DNA of 14,936 nt from Phascolarctobacterium sp. (GCA_003150755.1 QAMT01000008.1:1-14936), one strand, 5' to 3'; shown: positions 7,868 to 14,629, numbered from the stretch's first letter. Notes: generated by a model from the sequence alone, not told the origin. Made by a program: numbers and translations.

Positions 7868-9265
7868 CTAAGCCGCCTTTTGCTCACAGTTTTCCACTAA
7901 AAGCTGCGCGGCTTCCTTGATTCTAAAATCAGAGCCTCTGTATTCATTCGCAAACCATTGCAACTGCCGATAGCCTGTTTCTGTTTGCAGCATCTCGCCA
8001 AACGGTTTTCCTTCAAACAGTGCATACGGACAGATTACTTTTTTGGCTTCTTCAACGGTCAGTGGTTTCTTTTCTGCTTCACTTTCCATATCTCTTTGCA
8101 GTTGCAAAAAGAAATCATCTTCATCTGCTTCTTCAAAAGGCACTTCTTCCTTCACCTCTTCAAATTGCTCTTGTAATTCAGAAGAAACTGGTTCTTCTTT
8201 TCTATCCTCTTCTTTATCAACTGACTGAGTTCCTTCATCTGTTACTCTTTCACTGCTTTTTATTTCCGATTTCGTAAAAGGTTCTGTCTGCTGGTTTGAA
8301 AAGTCCAAGAGGTTCATCTGTCCTAAATGCTCCTCCACCTCTTCCTTTTGGTCTTTTAAAACTGCCTGTGTTTCTTCTTTCTTCTGTATTTCTTTTTCCG
8401 ATCTTTCCGAAGTTGTTTCCTCTTTTACCAATTCCCGCTCCATTTTTTCTGTTTCGAAATCTTCCGGGAAAGAATGTTCCGGACAATTTTCTTCCTCTGA
8501 AAAGTCAGACAGATTTTCTTTAAATGCTTCTGTTTCTTCCGCTACCGGTTGGTTGGATGCCTCCGGCTCCTGAAAAGATGGTTCTTCTGACAGTTTTTCC
8601 TCAGATACTTTTACCTCTCCATCTCTTTCTTCCGTTTGCTCTTCTTTCAAAAAATCAGCAGGATCCGGAAGGTCATCATCTGTCAGAACATCAGATTTCG
8701 CTTTTTTACTTTCTTGCACAGGAATTTTCGATAAAGGACTGTCCGCTATGATATCCGCCCCTTTCGAATCCGGTTTTTGCACCTTTGCTGGCAATTCGGA
8801 TTTTTTCCCTTGTGTGTTTCCTCTATCCGGACCATTTGGAGTCCCTTTCATATCCGGATCTTCTGTTTCCTGCTTCATACGAAACTTATATAAGAAAAAA
8901 TACTTAAATCCATATGTCCATGCTGCTCCTTTTGCCTTTGCCGGGGAATCCAGATGGTCTCCCACCAGTTGAATGCTTACCCGTTCTTTTTCCTCCGGAC
9001 AATCTGCATTCACAATAAAAAATGTAAGTTTTGCCGTATAAATCCAACTGGCATCTACTTTACTGTAAGCAGCATCTGTTTCCTCCAACTCCTGTAAGCA
9101 GATATGGTGCTTTGTAAATGCCGGATTTAACAGTTCAAAAATATCATCAATCTTGACAAAATCATAATCTACTTCATCTGAGTAATGTTTCTTCAATAAC
9201 TTTGGCATTTCATTAGAAATCGCAATCAGTTTTTGCTGTAAATTCATTGTTTCTTTATTTTCCAT
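7868..9265 (-). CDS. ERF-family single-strand annealing protein with acidic linker and ExoX-C-like tail
   Basis: I place the start at the ATG at 9263-9265 (465 aa), which follows GGAGG with 7 bases of spacing; the frame stays open upstream but has no such site. Residues about 1-135 match the ERF superfamily of phage and element recombinases, which anneal complementary single strands: an N-terminal helix (LQQKLIAISNEMPKL), DYDFVKIDDIFELLNPAF, and a core QLVGDHLDSPAKAKGAAWTYGFKYFFLYKF followed by EDPD. Residues about 140-395 are a low-complexity linker very rich in Glu, Lys and Ser, likely disordered. Residues about 398-465 (PYALFEGKPFGEML, YRQLQWFANEY) resemble the small C-terminal domain of ExoX-type nucleases that is also found on annealing proteins. 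It sits between an unknown gene and the primase-like gene, which suggests joint replication and recombination. Confidence 0.8.
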   Translation of the reverse strand: MENKETMNLQQKLIAISNEMPKLLKKHYSDEVDYDFVKIDDIFELLNPAFTKHHICLQELEETDAAYSKVDASWIYTAKLTFFIVNADCPEEKERVSIQLVGDHLDSPAKAKGAAWTYGFKYFFLYKFRMKQETEDPDMKGTPNGPDRGNTQGKKSELPAKVQKPDSKGADIIADSPLSKIPVQESKKAKSDVLTDDDLPDPADFLKEEQTEERDGEVKVSEEKLSEEPSFQEPEASNQPVAEETEAFKENLSDFSEEENCPEHSFPEDFETEKMERELVKEETTSERSEKEIQKKEETQAVLKDQKEEVEEHLGQMNLLDFSNQQTEPFTKSEIKSSERVTDEGTQSVDKEEDRKEEPVSSELQEQFEEVKEEVPFEEADEDDFFLQLQRDMESEAEKKPLTVEEAKKVICPYALFEGKPFGEMLQTETGYRQLQWFANEYRGSDFRIKEAAQLLVENCEQKAA

Positions 9266-9288
9266 CCTTTGTCCTCCTCTTCTGTTTG

Positions 9289-10269
9289 TTAGGCTGCCTG
9301 TTTCCGTTCTGCCATAACATTGTAATACCAGATATTTCTTGCTCCTACCTGATAAATTTCTTCTACGTCCCACACCTTATGTGCGCCGTATTTTTCTTTC
9401 AGATGTTTTTTTTCCTGTCCCGATACCTCAGCAATCGGGTATTTCCCATTTGTATTTTTTAACACCTCTGCATCGATATGGAAATATTCAAATACACCAT
9501 GCTTTCCTCTTACAACTACAAGAACTGTATGATGCACGTTTTCCAGCGCATTTCGCAGTGTCCGGATTTTTTCAATTCGCTCCGGCTGCTTTTTCAGCAA
9601 AATTTTTGCTCGGGTATTTACTTCTTCCTCAAAAATCTGCCTCATAATTTCCCGGTGCTGCAATTCTTTTGCCCAAGTTCTTCCAAATTTTCGGATCACA
9701 GATTTCCCGTTTCTTAAATATCGAAAATACAGCCGATTATCAAACACATACGTTTCCCCATCAAACGCAAAGTCTGGTTGAGGTATTGGCTGCCCCATTA
9801 CAGATGTTTTTCCAAAAATCACATCTCCTGCAGCTTTTTCAATCACCTCTCTGTATTTCCACGCAAGTGCTGCCCGTTCCACTGGGGTAACTGAAATCTC
9901 TTTCCTTTCTTTGTCCAGTTTCTTTTGTGCATATTCCTGAACCTTACGTTCCAGACTGTGCATGCACCCCCGTTGAAAACGGAATGTTCTTCCTTCTGGA
10001 ATATTTAATAAGGCTCGCAGGGAATAAGATACGTCTGTAAATTCAAATGTCCTCTGATTAAAAATCCCAACAAAATCCATCCCCTGATACAAACGGCTGG
10101 AGCTGTTACGCATGTTCACTCCCCGGTACACAAAAGTAAATTCCTGATTGGAAACCTTGGTAAACACTGCATCTTCTGTCAGAAGTGCCCCTTGATTTTT
10201 TCTTCTGAGCCATTTAAAAAAACGTTTTGCAAATCCATTCCCTTTCGCCCATTTTGGTACATTTCTCAT
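9289..10269 (-). CDS. Unrecognised basic protein of the core operon
   Basis: The ATG start at 10267-10269 is chosen because AAAAGGAG lies 9 bases upstream; a TTG 33 bases earlier has no ribosome site. The product is 326 aa with a strongly basic N-end (KRFFKWLRRKNQG) and no signal peptide or membrane segment. It has beta-rich stretches (FTFVYRGVNMRN, YVFDNRLYFRYLRNG), a charged helical section with many Arg/Lys/Glu at about 115-155 and 215-250, and a C-terminal aromatic section ending YQVGARNIWYYNVMAERKQAA. The composition fits a cytoplasmic nucleic-acid-binding protein, but I recognise no family or catalytic motif. It is 25 bases after the preceding gene and 23 before the ERF gene, so it is probably co-translated with them. 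Confidence 0.7.
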   Translation of the reverse strand: MRNVPKWAKGNGFAKRFFKWLRRKNQGALLTEDAVFTKVSNQEFTFVYRGVNMRNSSSRLYQGMDFVGIFNQRTFEFTDVSYSLRALLNIPEGRTFRFQRGCMHSLERKVQEYAQKKLDKERKEISVTPVERAALAWKYREVIEKAAGDVIFGKTSVMGQPIPQPDFAFDGETYVFDNRLYFRYLRNGKSVIRKFGRTWAKELQHREIMRQIFEEEVNTRAKILLKKQPERIEKIRTLRNALENVHHTVLVVVRGKHGVFEYFHIDAEVLKNTNGKYPIAEVSGQEKKHLKEKYGAHKVWDVEEIYQVGARNIWYYNVMAERKQAA

Positions 10270-10294
10270 ATTCTTTTTCTCCTTTTCTTCTTTT

Positions 10295-10843
10295 TTATAC
10301 AAATGGAAGACAATAGGAAGATGCCCAATATCGTATCTTTTCCATTGCCTGCTCCTTTTTACACTCTACCCACAGCCATTCCAACAGAAATTCTGTGAGT
10401 ATCTGCTGTTTTTCTTTCTTCATAGTGATAAGTTCCAGCCAAAATGCTTTCATGAAGCCATCTTTTTCAGAACCCGTAAGTTGTCTTAAAATGATTTCCA
10501 ATTGCTTTTCCGGTTTTCCTTCTATCTTGGTAGCTCTGAAAATACGCTTTCTGCTGCATTTTGGAAGTATTACCGGATGTGCAAATGCTTCTCTCGCCAT
10601 ATCCACTGCCCACAGTTCTTCCTCTTCCCATGGTGTGAACATTGACAAACGGTAAATCCAGTGGGTAACCAGATAGGTCATATTTTTACGGACACTTCCA
10701 CCACACCTTTGTAAATCAGAAAACGTTTTCTGTATTCCCGCCTTTTCATTTCCTACATTTTTAGCTGTAATCTCCTCAGCAATAAAAACCAGCATTTTTG
10801 CATAATAAATGCCAAGTTCTTTCTTCTCTTTTTTATAACTCAT
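10295..10843 (-). CDS. Uncharacterised protein B, paralogue of its upstream neighbour, ends CLPFV
   Basis: This 182-aa protein is helical, rich in Lys, Glu and Trp, with no signal peptide, membrane span or known motif. Its ribosome site (AGGAG, 6 bases before ATG) overlaps the TAG stop of the preceding gene, so the two are likely translationally coupled. Residues 54-94 align without gaps, at an offset of 9, with residues 45-85 of the preceding protein: shared T.L...WI...LS.FT, A.K/RE.F and a Pro. Both then have an EWL segment and end in Cys-Leu-Pro plus two residues. I infer an old tandem duplication. The function is unknown; a paired or heteromeric role in the DNA module is plausible. Confidence 0.75.
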   Translation of the reverse strand: MSYKKEKKELGIYYAKMLVFIAEEITAKNVGNEKAGIQKTFSDLQRCGGSVRKNMTYLVTHWIYRLSMFTPWEEEELWAVDMAREAFAHPVILPKCSRKRIFRATKIEGKPEKQLEIILRQLTGSEKDGFMKAFWLELITMKKEKQQILTEFLLEWLWVECKKEQAMEKIRYWASSYCLPFV

Positions 10844-10852
10844 ACTTTTCTC

Positions 10853-11374
10853 CTATATACATGGCAGACAAAACGGTAGCTCTCTGATCCAGGAAAGGTT
10901 TGGATTTTCCTTTCCTACTTTCTGAAGCCATTCCATTGCAACTCTGGTAAAATTCTGCTGCAAAGTACGGTGTTCCTTCTGAAGTTTTAAAAGGAACTCC
11001 TGATATCTGTTTTCTGCATCTTGTTCCAGATATACGGAAAAAACAGCGGCTACCTCCTGTGCATTTACTTCGTTTAACAGGGGATATGTGCTTGTTTTTT
11101 CCCTTCTTTCTTCCAATACTGGAAAGGTTATATCCTGTTCAAAAATTTCTTTTGCAAGCATGACAGACGCTTCATTTCTTTCATCCATTGCGGTAAAGTC
11201 TGATAATACCTTTATCCAACTTAGACACAAAAATGTAAATCTGTCACAAATCGCTTTTTCCCATTTTCCCATTTCCTTCAAAAGTTCTTTTTCCTTTAAG
11301 GAAATGCACAAAGTATTCAAATAATTTCCTACCAAAAGAGTTTCTATGGTCTGCCCATTCCATTTTGTTTCCAT
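10853..11374 (-). CDS. Uncharacterised protein A, paralogue of its downstream neighbour, ends CLPCI
   Basis: This 173-aa protein starts at an ATG preceded by ATAGGAGAG at good spacing. It is predominantly helical with no membrane span or catalytic signature that I recognise. Distinct blocks are FTFLCLSWIKVLSDFT (46-61), MLAKEIFEQDITFP (72-85), AMEWL (146-150) and the C-end LPFCLPCI. These blocks recur in the next gene product with the same order and nearly the same spacing. It lies 29 bases after the DUF932-like gene, and its TAG stop forms part of the next ribosome site. The shared Cys-Leu-Pro tail could be structural or a recognition tail; nothing in the window decides this. Confidence 0.75.
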   Translation of the reverse strand: METKWNGQTIETLLVGNYLNTLCISLKEKELLKEMGKWEKAICDRFTFLCLSWIKVLSDFTAMDERNEASVMLAKEIFEQDITFPVLEERREKTSTYPLLNEVNAQEVAAVFSVYLEQDAENRYQEFLLKLQKEHRTLQQNFTRVAMEWLQKVGKENPNLSWIRELPFCLPCI

Positions 11375-11403
11375 TCAACTTCTCTCCTATCTGCTGCCGG
11401 CTC

Positions 11404-12666
11404 TTAATATACAAGCTCACCTGGGATGTCGTATTCCCGCCACTTCATACTTAGGCATTTGGCAACTTTTTCTTCCAGTTCTACCATGGATCTGCCAGAT
11501 ACCCCTTTGCTTTGTGCCAGAAAAAGAATTTCTCCAATCCCACAATATACTTCATATGCCGTACACGGTACATCACCAAAAGTCGCTTTAAAGCGATCTA
11601 CAATCTCCGCAACATTTTTCTTTCCAAATCCCTGCTTTGTCATAATTCCAATCATGGTATTGACCGGATACTCAATAGAAATCGCACATAGTTTTTCCAC
11701 GGTTCCTTTCAATGCACTTTTATAGCATTCAAAGGTTGAAAGCAGATTTTCTGTAAACTGTTGAAATTCTACAAAATTGTTATGCCGCATACGCATATCT
11801 GTTCCAAGTGCAATCTTCCGTTTTCCTTCCATCAGGCTGTAGAAAATATTGGCACCGGACGCCGCTACGTCAGAAGACGTAATTCGTATAGTCGCTGTCA
11901 GTTTTTCCTTTACCTGTTTTCCATACTTTTCCATGATTTCTGCATACACTTCCTCTAAGCGCTGATCTTCGATTTGCCAAATAGCCGATACCATTGTCTG
12001 ATCTGCATAGCCTTCTAAAAAAGTACTTTTTTTATACTCACCCCGAATATAAACACTGGCAAGCATAAATACCTCCGGCAAAGGATAGACCTGATATCCG
12101 TTTTTCTCTGCAGAATGTACTGCCCGTACCTTTCCTTCCGAAATACGAAGCAATGCTTTTCCTTTCGCAACCTTCAAACATTGGTTTAATATTTCTGCAA
12201 GTACTGCTGGCTCTACACTGGACAATGCTGCACCGCTGATCCTTGCCCTGCTTTCTAATGTAGCAATCGCAGAACTTCCTAACTGATATGCTTCTTCCTG
12301 GTCCGTTTTCAGCAAAAGGTGGGAATGTTTTTTTGTATCTGTCAGCACTTCCATGCAGGTACATTCCGCTTCACTTTTAGGATTGTCTAATACTTGACCG
12401 ATTTCATATACACGAAGGTCTTTGCTTGGAACTTCAAACCAGTCTGCACGCTTTTCAACCTGTTCCAGATATTGATGCAATTCTACTTCCTTAGAAAATG
12501 CTTTTGAGAAACCATCTGCAAAATATCTTCCAGTAGGTGTAAGGTGCAGTTTTAAGCAAATCTTCCATCCACCGTCTACGATTCGAAACTGATAACCTTC
12601 CCGTTTCATCTGTTCCATTTCCTCCTTACTTGGCAGACTCCCTTCCCAAAGAATACTTGTCTGCAT
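11404..12666 (-). CDS. DUF932-like phage/plasmid-type protein, first large gene of the core operon
   Basis: The product is 420 aa. The ATG follows GGAGG by 7 bases. The middle part (about residues 155-205: AEILNQCL...ALLRISEGKVRAVHS..YQVYPLPEVF) resembles the central pattern of DUF932 proteins, in which a residue run like DGKVRAFLS is followed by a short spacer and a helix. Later, SSDVAASGANIFYSL and MRMRHNNFVEFQQFTENLL fit the family's C-terminal half. DUF932 proteins are common on plasmids, phages and conjugative elements next to recombination genes, but their biochemical role is not established. No signal peptide or membrane segment is present. It follows a long structured leader with its own promoter, so its expression is probably the regulated entry point of the operon. 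The family match is by eye and only moderate. Confidence 0.55.
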   Translation of the reverse strand: MQTSILWEGSLPSKEEMEQMKREGYQFRIVDGGWKICLKLHLTPTGRYFADGFSKAFSKEVELHQYLEQVEKRADWFEVPSKDLRVYEIGQVLDNPKSEAECTCMEVLTDTKKHSHLLLKTDQEEAYQLGSSAIATLESRARISGAALSSVEPAVLAEILNQCLKVAKGKALLRISEGKVRAVHSAEKNGYQVYPLPEVFMLASVYIRGEYKKSTFLEGYADQTMVSAIWQIEDQRLEEVYAEIMEKYGKQVKEKLTATIRITSSDVAASGANIFYSLMEGKRKIALGTDMRMRHNNFVEFQQFTENLLSTFECYKSALKGTVEKLCAISIEYPVNTMIGIMTKQGFGKKNVAEIVDRFKATFGDVPCTAYEVYCGIGEILFLAQSKGVSGRSMVELEEKVAKCLSMKWREYDIPGELVY

Positions 12667-12763
12667 ACATTCTCCTCCTTCCTTTTGGCAGATATACAGA
12701 AACTTTTATATTTCTTGTTTTCTGCTGGTTTCTTGATTGTTGTACATTATTTCTCTGACACAT
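12626..12763 (-). CDS. Alternative 45-aa leader ORF overlapping the DUF932-like start
   Basis: This ATG has GGAG 7 bases upstream and reads 45 codons that overlap the beginning of the DUF932-like gene by 41 bases. It contains NIKVSVYLPKGRR, faintly like the first strand of ribbon-helix-helix repressors, but the protein is too short and lacks the helices of that fold. It competes with the two coupled micro-ORFs in other frames. I list it only as an alternative. Confidence 0.15.
   Translation of the reverse strand: MCQRNNVQQSRNQQKTRNIKVSVYLPKGRRRMYADKYSLGRESAK
12706..12747 (-). CDS. Micro-ORF 2 in the operon leader
   Basis: A 13-codon ORF (MYNNQETSRKQEI) whose ATG overlaps the TAA stop of the preceding micro-ORF as TAATG, the classic layout for translational coupling. 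It ends 39 bases before the DUF932-like start. Coding status is inferred from the arrangement only. Confidence 0.25.
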   Translation of the reverse strand: MYNNQETSRKQEI

Positions 12764-12794
12764 TCCTCTTCTCCTTCCTCTTTGGTTTTTGCAT
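12747..12794 (-). CDS. Micro-ORF 1 in the operon leader, strong ribosome site
   Basis: A 15-codon ORF (MQKPKRKEKRNVSEK) begins 5 bases after AAAGGAGG, the best Shine-Dalgarno sequence in the control region. It starts 20 bases after the T-run of the leader terminator. The peptide is extremely basic and has no membrane character. It could be a leader peptide that couples translation to the state of the leader RNA, or a small nucleic-acid-binding protein. Confidence 0.4.
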   Translation of the reverse strand: MQKPKRKEKRNVSEK

Positions 12795-12814
12795 GCTTTC
12801 CTCCTTTCACGCAC

Positions 12815-12854
12815 AAAAAAAGACACAAAAAAGAGCCATTGTCTTTTTGTGTCT
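12815..12854 (-). terminator. Leader terminator (putative attenuator) of the core operon
   Basis: On the minus strand a stem (AGACACAAAAAGA pairing with TCTTTTTTGTGTCT, one bulge) with the 7-base loop CAATGGC is followed directly by TTTTTTT. This is an intrinsic terminator form, though the stem is A-T rich. It lies about 110 bases downstream of the predicted transcription start and before all operon genes, so it would act as an attenuator rather than an end-of-gene terminator. Confidence 0.6.
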
Positions 12855-12920
12855 GTCGATCTATGCGTTTTAAAACAGTTGTTAAAAGTTCTCTTCCAGA
12901 AATAAATCCGGAATAAAATT

Positions 12921-12964
12921 TGACTTATGGAAACTTTTTTATATTTCCACATAAAATGAAGTCA
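12921..12964 (-). promoter_or_regulatory. 5'-end hairpin of the operon leader
   Basis: Two nested stems, an outer TGACTT/AAGTCA (12959-12964 with 12921-12926) and an inner TGGAAA/TTTCCA (12944-12949 with 12928-12933), lie exactly where the transcript from the predicted promoter would begin. It could protect the mRNA 5' end or act in leader control. The stretch from 12855 to 12920 holds only a weaker TTTTAAC/GTTTTAAAA stem. Confidence 0.4.
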
Positions 12965-12969
12965 TTTAA

Positions 12970-12998
12970 AGATTAGCACAACATATAGTATATGTCAA
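12970..12998 (-). promoter_or_regulatory. Sigma-A type promoter of the core operon
   Basis: On the minus strand TTGACA (12993-12998) is followed by exactly 17 bases and TAATCT (12970-12975), with TGC just upstream of the -10 giving an extended -10. The predicted start is near 12963, giving a leader of about 300 bases before the DUF932-like gene. The -35 is perfect; the -10 matches the consensus TATAAT only partly, so the promoter may be weak or activated. Confidence 0.65.
12981..12995. promoter_or_regulatory. Palindromic operator candidate inside the promoter
   Basis: ACATATAGTATATGT has 7-base arms around one central base. It occupies most of the -35/-10 spacer and overlaps the last bases of the -35 box. 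A dimeric helix-turn-helix repressor bound here would block polymerase. No repressor gene is visible in the window. Confidence 0.45.
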
Positions 12999-13064
12999 TC
13001 TTTACATTCATATATTTAGTGATAAATACAATTTTTCTTCTGTACGCACTTCCTTATTTCAATC

Positions 13065-13093
13065 AGGAGCAGACACATTTGGTATCTGCCCCT
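13065..13093 (-). terminator. Hairpin after the cold-shock gene
   Basis: An 11-base stem (two G-T pairs) with the 7-base loop CCAAATG begins 15 bases after the cold-shock stop codon. The position and strength fit a transcription end, but the sequence after the stem (GATTGAAATAAGG) lacks a T-run, so termination would be inefficient or the stem may only stabilise the message. Confidence 0.4.
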
Positions 13094-13107
13094 CCCTTTC
13101 CAATCAG

Positions 13108-13347
13108 TTATTCTTCTTTTGGCGTTTCTGCCAAAATCGGAACCACACATTTTGCAAGGCTTCGTCCTTTTTCATCTTCTTCTGCCACAAAGGATACCTC
13201 CATATTGTTCTTCAAGGTCTTGAAACCTTCTGACTGGATTTCACTGTAATGTACAAAGTAATCAACACCATCTGCGTCTACAAGGAAACCATATCCTCTC
13301 TTTGCACTAAACCATTTTACAGTTCCTTTCATTTCTTTTCCTGCCAT
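13108..13347 (-). CDS. Cold-shock domain protein (CspA family)
   Basis: This 79-aa single cold-shock domain is expected to bind single-stranded RNA or DNA and act as a nucleic-acid chaperone in the cytoplasm. MKGTVKWFSAKRGYGFLV carries the RNP1-type motif (Lys16 to Val23) and VDYFVHYSEI (28-37) the RNP2-type motif. The usual second-half pattern follows (VSFVAEEDEKGRSLAKCV). Length is slightly above the 65-70 aa of typical Csp proteins because of short extensions at both ends. I chose the ATG 8 bases after AAAAGGAG; the ATG two codons earlier is too close to the ribosome site. Csp genes are often carried on conjugative elements, which fits the neighbours. Confidence 0.93.
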   Translation of the reverse strand: MAGKEMKGTVKWFSAKRGYGFLVDADGVDYFVHYSEIQSEGFKTLKNNMEVSFVAEEDEKGRSLAKCVVPILAETPKEE

Positions 13348-13398
13348 ATACATCTCTCCTTTTCTAAATTATTTCGTGCATGGCGACACGAGAGGAAG

Positions 13399-13424
13399 AG
13401 TGTGGGTTCGAACCACACTTTTTT
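13399..13424 (+). repeat. Palindromic hairpin resembling a tRNA T-arm, followed by T6
   Basis: AGTGTGG (13399-13405) pairs perfectly with CCACACT (13413-13419) around the 7-base loop GTTCGAA, and six T follow on the plus strand. GGGTTCGAACC is the sequence typical of tRNA T-arms, but I can build no acceptor or anticodon arm around it. A second small stem, TCGTG/CACGA, lies just before it. On the plus strand it has intrinsic-terminator form, but no plus-strand gene precedes it. It also overlaps the stop of the neighbouring membrane-protein gene. It may be a tRNA-derived remnant or a transcription barrier. Confidence 0.45.
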
Positions 13425-13939
13425 CACCGTTCTTCCTGCTGAATTTCTTCCATTCCATAGAAAATTTCATATCTGCACTCTTTTACTTGTTCTGTCTTTC
13501 CCTGTATCTGCTCCATTTTTTTGAAATAGAAGCGGTAATTTTTCCCCACTATAAAATTCTTTTCTTTCGGTATCCAAATACGGATCATTTTTCCTTCTTT
13601 ATCCTGAATTGTTACCTGATAATTCCTTCCCGGATAATGTTTTCCTTTTATCGCAAAGATCCGTGCTTCCAACATTTCATAGTTCCCGGTTCTCCCAATC
13701 TTTAAAAATCGAAAAATCTGCCAGAAAGAAAACACCGCCAAAATCCAAGTCAAGATTAAAAAACCTGCTTCGTCAAACTGCAGTCCCATATATGTGCCAA
13801 CCACAGCAATAAAAAAAGAGAAAAGGCCTGCTTTGCACATTTTCTCCCGAAATAGAAAAGGAATGTCCCCCATTCCTTCTGATTTTTTGATCACGTATTG
13901 CATCATGTTTTCCAAACGATGCCTCCATCTTTTTTGCAT
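13424..13939 (-). CDS. Small membrane protein with two N-terminal spans, unknown function
   Basis: I place the start at the ATG at 13937-13939 (171 aa), which has GGAG 6 bases upstream; the ATG at 13949-13951 has no ribosome site. Two hydrophobic spans lie at about residues 38-60 (AGLFSFFIAVVGTYMGLQF) and 63-84 (FLILTWILAVFSFWQIF). A soluble beta-rich domain follows (ARIFAIKGKHYPGRNYQVTIQDKEG, IWIPKEKNFIVGKNYRFYF). I recognise no family. It follows the other membrane-protein gene with a short gap, so the two are probably one transcription unit and may act together at the membrane. Confidence 0.7.
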   Translation of the reverse strand: MQKRWRHRLENMMQYVIKKSEGMGDIPFLFREKMCKAGLFSFFIAVVGTYMGLQFDEAGFLILTWILAVFSFWQIFRFLKIGRTGNYEMLEARIFAIKGKHYPGRNYQVTIQDKEGKMIRIWIPKEKNFIVGKNYRFYFKKMEQIQGKTEQVKECRYEIFYGMEEIQQEER

Positions 13940-13972
13940 ATCCATCTCCATTTCTTTTTTATATTTCCAAAA

Positions 13973-14629
13973 CTAGAAAAATAAACATAGAACAATTTTA
14001 GGTAGCAGATAAAAAAGAAAGCCGGAAAATGCCGGTCCTAGTATGTGTTTCTTAGGTTTCTGTTTCCAAACTGTCTGTTTTTTTGTCCCAATAATCCGCA
14101 CTTTTCCAGGTACCAGCCACCTCAACTTTAAATAAAATTTTCGGAATGCCTCTTTCTCATACCCAAAAGAACGCACTTGGAAAACAAGGGTATCTCTCTC
14201 TTTTTTATCAAGTAAAATAAAACTTTCCTGTTCTTCCTCCTTCATTTTTCGGATTACAATATAAAATTCTGGAATGCCCTTACGGCTTCCTTCTACAATT
14301 TTTTCCATTTCCCTGTAAAAAATCCGACAGATTTCATAATGTTCGTTTTTCTGTGGCTGTCGGATTACTAAGCAGTCCTCTTCCAGTTTCATATAACAGC
14401 CTTTCGTCTGCATGATCCTTCCATTTGCGTCCAGCGCTTCCCTGACCAGATAAAATCCCCAACTCATAAGAAGCAGGAATACGCAGATACTTTCCCAAAG
14501 GCAATGGGAAAAAAGCAGGAAAAGTCCAAGAAATCCAGAAACTCCCAAACAGATTCCTGCTTTTATCAGACATTTTTCTTTATAGTCCAGAAGCCGATAC
14601 ATATCGTGTTCCGTGGCTTTTAATATCAT
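13973..14629 (-). CDS. Membrane protein of unknown function overlapping the DUF3268-like gene
   Basis: The ATG at 14627-14629 (218 aa) is favoured because AAAGGAG lies upstream, though 12 bases away; the earlier ATG at 14702-14704 lacks any ribosome site and would overlap the previous gene by 125 bases. Hydrophobic spans lie at about 21-41 and 46-63. A charged soluble region follows with alternating strands (EFYIVIRKMKEEEQESFILLDKKERD), loosely like membrane-associated PH-type domains, and a hydrophobic C-end (FSGFLFYLLPKIVLCLFF). It overlaps the preceding gene by 50 bases, so translation is probably coupled. The family is not recognised. Confidence 0.68.
   Translation of the reverse strand: MILKATEHDMYRLLDYKEKCLIKAGICLGVSGFLGLFLLFSHCLWESICVFLLLMSWGFYLVREALDANGRIMQTKGCYMKLEEDCLVIRQPQKNEHYEICRIFYREMEKIVEGSRKGIPEFYIVIRKMKEEEQESFILLDKKERDTLVFQVRSFGYEKEAFRKFYLKLRWLVPGKVRIIGTKKQTVWKQKPKKHILGPAFSGFLFYLLPKIVLCLFF

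Noticed and set aside
12038..12364. 108-codon minus-strand ORF within the DUF932-like gene
   Set aside because: It lies in an alternative frame inside a longer gene with a good start, and its sequence looks like frame-shifted low-complexity text.
12992..13249. Plus-strand ORF beginning MSIFTFIYLVINTIF with a hydrophobic N-end
   Set aside because: It has no ribosome site, and most of it is antisense to the well-supported cold-shock gene.
13370..13430. A complete tRNA gene
   Set aside because: Only a T-arm-like stem-loop is present; no 7-base acceptor stem, D-arm or anticodon arm can be drawn around it.
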